The notes under the pieces are model-generated. The model did not search any database. It was not told where the DNA came from and saw only the letters and a program-made list of their open reading frames with translations. Both the position numbers and the translations under genes were made by a program. From NCBI GenBank assembly GCA_958299035.1, contig CATQJL010000316.1, forward strand, positions 18,515,676-18,579,675: a stretch of 64,000 nucleotides of DNA, read 5' to 3'. The stretch comes from Cylicocyclus nassatus. Its lineage: Eukaryota > Nematoda > Chromadorea > Rhabditida > Strongylidae. Shown here one piece after another: positions 23,701 through 35,700 of this stretch (within the stretch, counting starts at the first letter, position 1; every line of letters begins with the position of its first letter).

Positions 23701-26700
23701 TTTTGAGAAATAGCAAAAAATCATTTTCTTAAAAAGACGATTTTTCGACATTTTTTTTCGAGAATCATAAGTTCTTTGAGAAGAGCTTGATCGGCGCAAG
23801 TTTGGCTCAGCTAGAAAGAGGAGGTCAAAAAACCTAGGATACTGGCTTTTGGATTTTGTTGCACAGTTTTGGAATTTTTAACGGGCTTGCCTCAAAATTC
23901 CGAAAAGAAACCAATTTCCTTTTCACAATTTATTTATGCAATCAGAGCATGAAAGAGAAAAAGCAAGGTGTCATTAAAAAGCACATGACATGAGTTACTA
24001 ATTCTAATATTGTTTTTGTAATGGAAAAATATAGTGATAGGAAGAGGTTACGATTTTTTAAAAATGGTGCGACAGAACTTTCGGTTCAACCTAATACTTC
24101 TGACCATAATATTGTGGGTTTCTCTATAGCAGTACCTAGCCAAGACACCCATACCATTCACTTCTTCTACTCTAAACATGCCAAAGTCGATGAAATCAAA
24201 TGTTTTTATCCTCTTTGAACTGGTTTGAGATTTTCGAAAACTTCAGCGATATTGATGACATTTACAGTCGCTTTCTTTACATTATGCATGATATCATCAA
24301 ACAGTATGTTATCACCAAAAACGCCGAACAACTTACAAGGGAAGGATACTTGAGGATCGTGGCTTTTTGCAGTGAGATGTGCACTAACAGACGCGCCTTG
24401 AAACGCCAATTCCAAAACTAAGTTCATTATCTGCTGTGCAACTTTCTGAAAGAAGACATGGGCTTTTTCCACGTTAATTTCCCGAGATCTAGGCTGTTTC
24501 GAAATCGTCAGTTTTTAGAGTTTTCAGACTCGATATATTTGAGACAATTTTCCCTAGCTTAATGTAAATCTTTAGCTAATCTGGACGCTCTTTGGTAGGT
24601 GCGGAAGCGACTATATCAGCGATACTGGTAAATCCAGTCATCAAAAAAGTGCAAATTTTTATGGCAGAAATGTTTATAACTTCTTTTGGAAGCAGCAGAC
24701 ACCGAAGGCAGATTCGGAATCAGTGCTCCAAAATGCATTTAACGGTAATGGTCTCATATGAGAAGTTTACGGTCACTTAGTATCCTTCTCTTATTAGTTT
24801 TTCAGATATCCAACCCATATCCGCAACCTATTTGAATAACGACGACTTTTCAACAGCCCAATAATCACATGTGATATTGTCTACATTTTTCTTAAAAAAC
24901 TGGAACCATTACAGTCCGTTACTGACAAATGTTCTATGATGACAGACCAATTCCTCTTGCTTGGAAAGCTGTAGTAATAACCAGGGTCAAGCAAGGGGTG
25001 TGGCACACAATCGCTGGTTACGACCCCCCCCCCTAATTGCTGTCTTAATAAGACCCCCCCCCTGAATTATATACCTAGAATAGCATTACCTGAAGGCCCT
25101 GTCAAACATAGTGGGCAACATATCCATATTGAGTATGTTAACCCTGTAGACAAAGTTTGAGCGAATTCTGAAGATTCAAGATACTAGGCTACCTAAGTGA
25201 AATGGTTATTTTCCAACATGATTAATTTTGTTTCAAAGGTAAATTAGCTATCCATTTTTTCACTCAAGACAAAGCACTACTCCTTCTTTGTCCATCTAAG
25301 AAATCCAGCTCAAAAGACCTCCAAACTGTGAAATTAGAGGTCATCCAAAAGCACGTTTTTCCCATTCTCCGCTTTTCATGGCTGTGCTTTCATCAACTAT
25401 TACTCAGAGCAAAGAAAACGAATCAGACTCAAATCACTCCTGTGAAAACTAGGAGATCTAGTGGCTCCTATTGTTGCCACAGCTTTAATGGGGGTGTGCC
25501 ATACCCCATTAACTATGTCACAAAATCATTTTTAGCAAACTGTATTTATATGGATCGATAGCCTAGATCTCCTAGTTTTTACAGGAGTGATTTGAGCCTA
25601 ATTCGTCTTCTTAGCTCTGAGTAATAGTTGATGAAAGCACAGCCATCAAAAGCGGAGAATGGGAAAAACATGCTTTTGGATGACCTCTAATTTCACAGTT
25701 TGGTCTTTTGGAGCGGGATTTCTGAGATGGACAAAGAAGGAGTAGTGCTTTATTTTGAGTGCAAAAACGGATAGCTAATTTACCTCTAAAACAAAGTTAA
25801 CCATGTTGGAAAATGACCATTTCACTTAGGTAACCTAGTATCTTGAATCTTCGGAATTCGCTCAAACTTTGTCTACAAAGGTTAATTGACATGCTAATTA
25901 TAGAAATAATACGAATATCATTTTATCACTATTATCAGATTACCCAACTACGACCCCCTTACCTTTTGACTCCTCAATACGACCCCTCAGGAGTGGCGCG
26001 CCACACCCCACGCTTGACCCTGATAATAACCTCTATTCCAGAAGGAAAAGATAGTGACCAAATTTCAAATCATCGTCCTCTCAGCATTCTTCCAACACCC
26101 TTGAAAGTTCTAAAAAAATTATAAAAAAAATATCTACTTGATTGGATTGAAATTATCAAGATTCCCTGATGAGCAGTTTGGCTTCCTGTCAGGCTCTTTA
26201 ATTTGAATTTACTCATGTGCTAATCGTGTCAGTTGAATTAGCGAGCTCTAAAAGACATATCCGGGTAACGCTAATTCTGTTGAATTTCCTTACCCGACTC
26301 AACAACTGCTCTTCTTCACCGGCGGGGGTCATGACTGGGTAATGCGTGCGCGCTGAGGATTTGACGAGCGGGTATACTGGCGGCCCCTGCCAGTGTACCC
26401 GTTTGGTTAGCTGGCGGGAGATGCCGGTGTAGCCGTTCGTCGAGCCTTCGGGGTGTTCGCGCTGCCTTGTTATGGTCATTTCTGTTGCGGACTGGGATGG
26501 ATTGTTACTGCAAAATCTTCAGCAGGATTTCTACTCGGAAGTATGTCTTCTATAGCTCCTTCCTAGTATTCATCTATTTCTGTGTGCACAACCTCTATAT
26601 AAATTTCTTCGTATTCTCTGTAATTGATGTTTGTCTTGTAATGTTTGCCTTTTCTCAATTCAACATACAGCACTCCTACGAGAGTACAAAATCATGACTT

Positions 26701-29700
26701 ATAATAACGGGCTAAGGGTTGTTTACGTCTTTTTGTGTGTCTGTGTGTCTGTCCGTTACGAAATTCGTAGAACATGTTCCAGCCAACCTCCTGAGCCCAA
26801 ATTTCGCACGGCGCATGCTAGTAGCATGAAAGTCCAATATACAAAAGCGCGAGCAAATCCGTCGAGTGGATCCGTTAAAAATTGCGCGCTACACGGGTCC
26901 ATCTGGCTTCTGTACCGCAAAATTCGGTCCGTATCACCACTTTTTGCAGAGTCGTGGATGAGTTTGGTAAGCCAATGTGCAAGCGATGGAGTTTAGCCAG
27001 AAAAGTGGTCGAAAGTTTACTACATAACGAAAACGGCGCCAAAATGAATTGGTTGTGTAAATGGTCAACTTGCCAAGGTTCTAGCCAAGCGTTTGAGAAG
27101 ATTTTCGCACAGAGATGTAGCTCACGATTATCATTACCTTTATGGCGACTACCAAGCCATGACAAATCCAAAAATCTATTCAAATTTGCGTTTGTCTTCC
27201 TGCGAAAAGTTTCATCCACTCGAAATCACCGATCTCACGTGAAAAGACTTTCTTAATGAGTGGTTGTTTACATTTTATTCGTGGTAGTCGGCATAGCGCG
27301 GTGAGTTCCAGTGCCACGATTTTACGAGAATGAGTAAGGCACATAGATAGTAGAGCCAGTGCGAACCTCTGCGAAGCAGAGGTGACGCACTGGTAAATAA
27401 ATATTAGGGTGAACGGTAAAAAATGGGACACTTACGAAATAACTGGAGGTTTCTCAAGAAAGAGAAGTGATTAGACATTCCAATTTTGACAGATGTTAGA
27501 ATTTGTTATTCTCTTTCAGATAATGCCTATATAAGGTCATTTGCATAATTAATAATCTTTATGCTTGCTGAAATGTAAAGTTAGTCACTTCGACAAATTA
27601 TGAACTTTGAGCAGTATCTGCGCAGTGAAACATGTGAGACCACCCAAAGTTCTACTGCTGGAGTGGGTGGTGGGACAGTCACCAAACCCACGACGGCTTG
27701 GTGGCCTCAACGTTCAAAGTCAGGAGATATGGCCATTAGCAGCTTCGAGAACGAAGATACGCGTTATTCAATTCCTTCCAGGTGAACGCACGTTTTCTAG
27801 GTACCATCTGATAGAGCTTCTTACGCTCTGTCCATCCATGTGCAGCTTGCCTCAGATTTTGTCTATTTTTGGAAAATGTAGGGCAAAACATAATTTTTTG
27901 GTTTTTTGTTGCGCCAAAAATAGCTATTTTCCAGGTTTTTTCGCAATTTTTCCTGAAATTGAAAAGAAATCTTAGGCATTTAACATATCGTTTAGAAGAG
28001 CATGAAAACCTCTTTCGAATGGTATGTCATTTGCTTTACGACTTTACGGTATAGCAGTGCAAGTTTGAGAGTTGCTCAAAAAATCCTGTCGGAGTTTTTC
28101 ACGACGCCGCGCGTATACGGTTATAGAGAGGAGCGGTAACGCGTTGCCAGAATAATAGGCGAAGGCCGGTTATGTAAGCGACGTTTGAGTTGCAGCCTGC
28201 TTGTTATTGGTGAGGACAAAAAATCTTAAAATGTAATAGAAATCAAGCTGTCCCATTTTTCACCGTTCACCCTAATAAATAAATAAATCAAAGTTTTAAG
28301 GAGACTCAGAGCTCAATATGTGTCTTTTTCCAAAGAGACGAGCTACGTTAGGAGCCTTTCCTTATTAATCGCCTTACTTCTTACGCTGTTTCATGCATTG
28401 TCAAATTGTTTCATTTTTCCATTTGTATATCATGACTGGGATAAAAACTTGAGAGAATTGATGGACGTAATTTTTTTCTCCACGCGCCCACTTCTATTGT
28501 ATGGAGTTGGATAAGATTCGCATTGCAAAGTTCTACGGCAAGTGCGCCGTCCTACACTGTGTACTTCTCATAAAGCGCTGCCGCATACATATATCTTTTG
28601 CATCTCCTCTAGTCAGTGAGTTGCGTCTAATCTCCCCTCTTTTGTAATATGGAATTAAGATGATCAAGATTAGCAAGATTAGTCCTTACAGAAAATTGTC
28701 TTGCTTGTGGAAGTAGTATAGGTGTCCAGGAATGATATCCACGAAAGTCCCCGCGAAATGGGCTTTTCGTGCGAATAAAATGGCTTAGTCCATGCGGTGC
28801 GATGAGATATCGCATTCGCGAATCCATTCATTCCATACAAAATTTCTTCAGTAAACCTTTCTTCAACTTGCCTCAACCTGTTTGCTCACTCTTGCAAACT
28901 CATTTCCACCAAGTGGTCGGTATCTAATTAGGCTGAGCTAACATTTTACACCTCACAAAATGCCATTTATTATCGATGACTATGCATCTAATTCACGTTC
29001 AAAACTAAAATTAATGCAAAATCCGGCTCTTGGCCTTTCAAAACTTCTATGAATCTGCTTGAGTCAAATTCGTAGGTAGACCTTTTTGCAGAAAGCAAAC
29101 TTTGGCTAGACTTTCACTGAAGTCTGTGAATTATAATGCTTACCTTATAGGAAACCTTGTACTATACTACAACCCAAAAGGTTTTTCAAATCGGAAAAAC
29201 TACGAATCTGCAAGATGACTTCACAAATGTTCTACCTTAGCTCTTCCTTCCCTTTTAGCACGAATGTTTATATCTCTAAATAGTTGAATGTACGGGCTAT
29301 TGCTAGTAAGAAATTTTTCACAGAAATTTTCTTGCTAGCTGGCGCCATTTTAGTAATTCTTGCAACCAAACTCAAAATCGCGTTCAAAATGCCGTCTTCG
29401 AGGTTCGGTTCCGCGAGATTAGTCAAAAGATAGTTTCTGAGTAATCATATTGAAACGCAGATCTTTTTTATTTTCAAATACAAATCATGAATTTAGTTTT
29501 GGGTGAGATTTGAAGAGTTAACAAACTTTATTTGATTTACAAAGGAATTTTCGCATCGACCTGATATTTGGAAAAATGTGAGTTTGTTAGCGAATATTCC
29601 CCCATGATTTTTATAGCGTTTGTATAAGTTTAGAAAGAAACACTTATTTCAAACTTCATAAAAGACATGAAACTTTTTCCACTCACCTGCTACCTTAAAA

Positions 29701-32700
29701 TGTTCTAAGAAACACATTCTCAAAAAATCGCCATCAAAAATATGCAAAAAGGTCAAAAATGGGTTTAGTCCCAGCTCACCTTGCTGCTGGGAGTAAAATG
29801 GGCTTTCAAGTCCATTTAAAATGGAGGTAAATCCCGTTTTGCCCCATTCTAAATGGACTTTTCGCATGATTCTTTCGCAAGCGAGAACTCAAGTAGGGTT
29901 GAATCATTTTCATCACACCGCTTTGCCTCGTGGTTGCGATGGGATAAAAAATTTTGGATAACGCGAGCGAAGGCAGATTTCAACCACTCTCCACCGCGAA
30001 CGAATAAAATGGGGCTTGAAAGTCCATTTTCCTCCATTATGGACTTTCGTGGATATCATTCCAGCAGTGGCGAATGAGGGGAGGAGGGGGGGGGGGGGAG
30101 GGGGCGATAAGGCTACTAACTCGCCCCGAGAACGGGTTGCGAAATCAGGATTTACAAGAGTTATAAAAATGTGCAACTGACTTATTTATACTTGCAGTTA
30201 ATTGAGACGGAAGCGTAGCTGCTGCAAAGCCCCATTCTTCTCAAATTCTAGAGTCATGGGACTGCAAATATTTTGGGAAGCATCCTAAAATATTTTCGAT
30301 GCGCGTGGCTAACGCCACGAGCATCGAAAAAATATATTGTTCCCCTTTCCCGAACGAAAATCCTGAGACCACCACGTACCCAGCCAATCACTCCAGATGA
30401 TGTACTCTGCGACGCTGGATGAATAAGCATGGTGTTCTGCTGTATGACGACAGAAAGGACAACCATGTTTAGAAAAACGCACGAGAGATGAGGGATGTAA
30501 GAGCACTTAAAAAATGCGAGATTTCTGGTGTGACTCCTCCGCCCGCCCTCTCTTCCGCCTTAAGCTGAGTTTTTTGCTTTTTATGATCTTCTGATGAGTG
30601 CCAGCTGCAGCCTTCTATTCTTCAAGATTACTTTTCTTTCATTAAAAGCATCCATTCAAAATGTGGTCGATGAGATTTTGATGCCGAACATAGCGGGGCT
30701 CCCAAATGCATACCTGCCCAACTCGCGCTGTCAAGAGTTGTTTCCGAAGCTAGGAATTTTAATCGCTTTGGATAACGGATTTGCCACGTTGGCTCCTTCT
30801 CTTTGAGTGGGCACCACTTACCGTTCCGGGAAACTCGCCTTGCGGGTTCTCCGGAACAGAATTTGTCGCAATTTTCAATGATTCTCTTGATATTCTGAAG
30901 GGACATATGAAGGCCCTGGAAAAACAAAAAACATGTCCACCAAAATTCTCAACAACAAAAAGTTGAGAATTTTGGTGGACGGTGCCAAGTTTCGTGGAAG
31001 AAAAGACTTTCAGAGAAAAAAGATTTGCAGCTGGTAGTCACTAAAGGATCTTGCAAACCTGGGAAACGCGGCTCATGCAAAAGCGCACTAATTCAGACAT
31101 GTTTATAGTGAACAGTGGCAGGAATATTTATGGATGGATAGAAAACGTGAAATTCCAATATCTGAGGCTTCAGGCCTGAAATTCCAATATCTGGAGCTTC
31201 AGGCCATGGTGCTTTCTTTGGCATTTGCCAAAACTTTATCCAGCTGATCCGCTTGATTCACCTAATCCAACTCCCTTCGCTGTTGGTCGTTTCATTGATC
31301 TGATCAAGAGCGAACTGGACGTAGTAGATTAAGAGGTCAAGTATGGTTTGTGCTAGGCTGCGAACCATCGCCAGCGATGATGTTAATGCGCCGCCTTTGG
31401 GCCCGCATTATTGCGACATCTGTTAGAACAATTTCTAGTCAGTGGCAGTTGTGCCGTCGTTTAGAGCGGTTGCTTTCTTATCCTCTTTCCTTCCTATTTC
31501 TTCTCACTATATTAGCTTCCACCCTTCTTACATCTTTTTGCTACCCTCTTCGAATCTGTGTCCCGATCATTCCTAGATTTTTGCCTCTCAAAGCCATGTG
31601 TCTTTAAATTGCGACTGCAGCTCATCTTACTTTCTTTCAATATTATTTCCTTGCTATAATTGCTTACCCCTGCCTCGTTGTACCGGGTCCTTTTGCAACA
31701 ATTCTCGCGAGTCTATCGATTATTCCATTTTTCGTGTCGATCATTTGGATAAATAGATTATCGTCCAAACTCAGAATGCCTGCTAGCGCAAAAGTATATT
31801 CGCACGCTATTTCATCTGGCAGTCTCAAAAACGCATCTAAGGCATCATCGCAAAACCAAAAAGTAGGGTAGAGTGGAAATGATGATGAACATCATGATTA
31901 TCATTCTGTGTGCGAAATCATGCAAACTATTCTTTGAAAAATACTGATTCGCTCACGGAAACACTTGTGTTAAAGCTGAAGAAGAAGCTTTTCAAGATTC
32001 TGAGACGGAGAAGCGAGAAAGCAGTGTAGTTGTCGCAGGTCTTTCTGAGGCGCCTAATGGGCGAGGAGTGTGGCCCACGGTCTACCAAATGGGTAGACCC
32101 ACTGATGATCGGCCACGACTCGTAAAAATTGTTTTTCTATTGCGCCTCTATTGGGCGCAGGCCCTATCTAGCCCATATCGATTGAATCATTTTCAGTATC
32201 GCATATTTTTATAAGAAGGAGCGTGACTCCTAGTAAAAGGGAACACGATTCGGAGTTGCGTAAGAAGGCGCGGGAGAGGAATAGGGGAAGGACAGTAAAA
32301 GAGTGGGTAATCGATCGTGGAAAGCTCAAGCATATATCAAACCTGCCAAAGCGCCTCTTACAGAGAAACATGTAGGCAGTCCAGGATTCAAGAATTACCT
32401 CAGTTGTTATTTATTCAGGTCACGTAGCGTTCAAACAAATTGCACCTCCTACAAGCTTTTTTGCAAATACATTCCGCCGACGTCCTATGCTGTAATGGAT
32501 CTTGGCTACACCTCAAGATCTCTGAGTCCGAACTTATTATTGATCTACCCTCCCCTATATATCGATGCGATCGAATAGCAAATAAAGGAGGTGGAGTCTA
32601 CCGCTTTGTTAGGATTGATTTTGTAGTGCAGCGCTTAAACTCGGTCGCAAACTTAATTTAAATTTAGACGTTCTCTATTTGGATATATACTCTACTGTCT

Positions 32701-35700
32701 CTCGAACTCCTCACAGATTCATAATTGTCTATCAGCCTTCTTCCACAAAAACAGCAGACGATGAAGCCCTGATTACTACTATTCGAGAGTTTTGCTTTCC
32801 TGTTGAAACCATTGTTCTTGGTGATTTCAATGCCGATGTAAGCTCTCTTGGTAAAAACCCACAAGAAAAGCGTTTCTTCGACCTCTTCCGCAGCCTTGAG
32901 TTAAAGCAGAACGTGACTTTACCTACTAGATACTTGTCAGCTATTGATTTGATTTTTTCATCCAATGATTCTGTCAATAATCTTCATATGCTTCCTCCAT
33001 ATGGTTCTCAGACCATATTGTTGTCGTTTCTCATGTTAGTTTCCAACTCTACGCAACTTTTTATCTGCCTTTCTCTAATTTCTTTCAAAACCGATTACTC
33101 AAAATTAAATGAATCCCTTCTACGACTTAACTGTGCAAACATTCTTTGCGATTTCTTATCATTTGATGGTCTTTACCGGCATTTTTGCGTAGCCTTATAC
33201 AATGTACTTGCCAAATTCGTGCCTCTCGAAAAAATTTATTCATTTGCCTATCCTAATCATATTCGCAACTTGATCAAACAAAAAGTAAGGCTGTTTTTAT
33301 TCATGCCTAATCCACTCAATGATAACTTGTATGGAACACTTATTTTGACTTAAATTATCATTTGAAAAAATTTCTGCAAAACCACGAACATCTGCTTGCA
33401 AAAAGAATTAAGGAGTTCTTCAGTATTTCAAAAGTAAAATAAAGGGTAATATGAAGTTGACTCTTATAGACGAATCGGTTGCCTCCTTTATGGAGGACCA
33501 GTCGAGGACAAAGGCGTTATGGCAATTTTTTGGCAGTGTATTCGAAAAAGGCTAATGATGACAAACGCGGTGAGAATGCCTTTGGCAATAGATCAAATCT
33601 CCGTATCTATTGATGAATTACGCGTCGACCCAGATATAGCGCGTTCTGTATACTAAAGAGTCTGAAGCCTAATACAACCCCCACATACGGCGGTATGCCT
33701 CAGATTATCTACAGAAACTGTGCTCAAATAGCGTTCCACTCTCGTATATTTCTAGCATGTCCCTTTTAGCGGAAATCGTGTTCGAAATTTGGAAAGAAGC
33801 GCTCGTCACTGCGATCCCCAAAAAAGAATTTAGCAATGCATTGTTAAATTTTCGACCCATCAGTATAGTGCCAACGGCTGGTAAAGTTCGTGAAGACGTC
33901 TGCAAAAAAGCTCTTAGACTGGCTGTATAGTAACCATATTCTTCCCCCTCAACAACATAGATTTCTTTCTGGATTGCACCACAACCTTATTTACTGATTC
34001 CTTTCTTAACTGGATTACAGCCCTCAATAAAGGTTAAGCAATTTGACCTATCTAAAGCACTTAATAAGGTGCATCACAGTGAACTTGTTTTCAAGCTTAA
34101 AAACTACGATATCAGAGGGCGTCTTCCTTCCTGGCTAAAATCATATCTTAGTGAAAAAGTTACGACGATCGAGTGGGAATATGTAATGATCGTCACTGTT
34201 GTAGTAGGTGTCCCCCCAAGGATAAGTTCTTTCCCCTCTGCTATTTTTGGTGCATGTTGCCGAGCTCTCCACTCTTTTGAAAACCCTTCCAGATATCAAA
34301 GCACGAATGTTTGCTGACGGTATCAAAGTATTTCACTGTTAAAATTTGATGAACAACATGTTGCCTTTGATGTACTCTCGTCTTCTGACCAAAGACTGAT
34401 CTCCTGGTCTGAAGATTGAAACATCCCAAATTCTTCCGAGACCACTGTGATGCCGTTAGGGAATCCTCTTCTCACACTAATAACTATGACGGTGTCACCT
34501 TGGGTCCTCTAACCTCGTACGAAATCTGTGTGATGATCATTAACACTATTAATTTTTCCACCCGTATTGACTTGGTAGTCAGAAAGTCATCGTTGGCTCT
34601 CTTTACAATTTTCAGAAATATACATAGTAGTAATCCAAATATTTTTGATTTAATATAATAGCTACGTTCTGCCACACCTGGAAACCCTTCTCCGGTACGG
34701 ACTCTTTTTGAGAAAAGTATTGAAAAGCTCAAAAAATTCAGAAATTTTCACGAGGATCTTTTTTTATAGCTGTTACCTTAATTCAAATTACCCCCGTAGT
34801 CTACCTTCATAACGATCACGACCCAATATTCTTCAGCTTCATAGTCTAAAGAGGCGACTCATAAATGATCTGGTCTTGAAGTTCCGCATTTTACGCATGG
34901 AGACAAGACTCCGCGTCAGTAAGTACTGGATCTTTACCATGTAGTCAACGTTTAGGTAAGTTTAGATTACATCATCGCAGACTAGGCACTAAAAGACTTT
35001 CAATCACTTTCAACTTGTTTGTTTGCCTTATTTCAAGATGGTTCTATCATCACTGCCAGAGCTAATAACTTCAAATGAGTATTTCAACTATATTTCGTAG
35101 AAGACTGCAAAACTTTGATGTACTTCAGATTCTAAAGATTCTTGATTTTTAGAGTTTATCCCTACATTTCCCGATGCTCTCAGCTTGGTAGTCGTTGATC
35201 AGTTGCTAAGTATGCCGTGACGCCAATTCCTTCAGTGTTTGCTTGCCTAAGTGGAGGATTACTAACGTCTGTTTTCTAATCGAAGTGTTGTTACTGATGT
35301 GCCGTGATTGGCAGCCTGTTTGGTTATTGTTACTGCCATTTACATCTCCCCTTTTTTCCTTCCGTTTGTTGCTAACAATGTTAATTTTCTGCATGATTTG
35401 CCGCTCGTCGTATCATTGAGAAATATTGGTACCTTTAACTCACCGAACCATGGCTTCTCAGCATTCCGCGTCAGTTCACTTCGTCATCAAGATTATTTGC
35501 CGAGCCTAGCTCTCCGGTCATATCTTGCTTTCTTTTACTACATTTTTCTTCGAAGCCAAGTTCGCTAGCCTCCGCCCGTAGGCTCGCTAACACCCAAGGT
35601 CGTCAGAGCTTTTGAGATGGCAAGGTTCTGGAGCTAGTCTGGTCTTTGTTGATTGGCTTGCCTTCTTCAACTTATTATTTTTTACTTTGCATATTTCAAT

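Larger units (their letters stand above)
20520..28290 (+). pseudogene. CR1-like non-LTR retrotransposon, shredded by nested insertions
   Basis: Collinear LINE pieces at 20520-20705, 21013-21251, 22883-23377, 24095-24981 and 26023-26691 plus a TAAA tail (27394-27403, 28276-28290). In order they encode MTAEERERDRNLRS, FLLNARSLKNKF, MITETWLN (next frame), FGFILIYRPP, VIAGDLNLLID, TSDHNIVGFSI (endonuclease), then RPIPLAWKAVVIT, HRPLSILPTPLKVL and DEQFGF-like sequence (reverse transcriptase start). Frames rejoin precisely across the mariner MITE and the hAT element. The catalytic RT core is deleted, and 26213-26480 is GC-rich sequence I cannot assign. Lies in gene B intron 8, antisense to the gene. 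Confidence 0.8.

Noticed and set aside
26213..26479. 88-codon minus-strand GC-rich frame
   Set aside because: No recognisable domain; sits within the 3' part of the shredded LINE and is not supported by splice signals.
26631..27256. Two overlapping open frames in Helitron H (also present in the copies at 16 and 53 kb)
   Set aside because: Open in three copies, but the peptides match no Rep, helicase or other known domain and the 53-kb copy breaks the second frame. Shared openness follows from recent common descent.
30628..30927. 99-codon minus-strand frame and the facing plus-strand frame
   Set aside because: Local inverted similarity around the 30935-30980 hairpin explains open frames on both strands.
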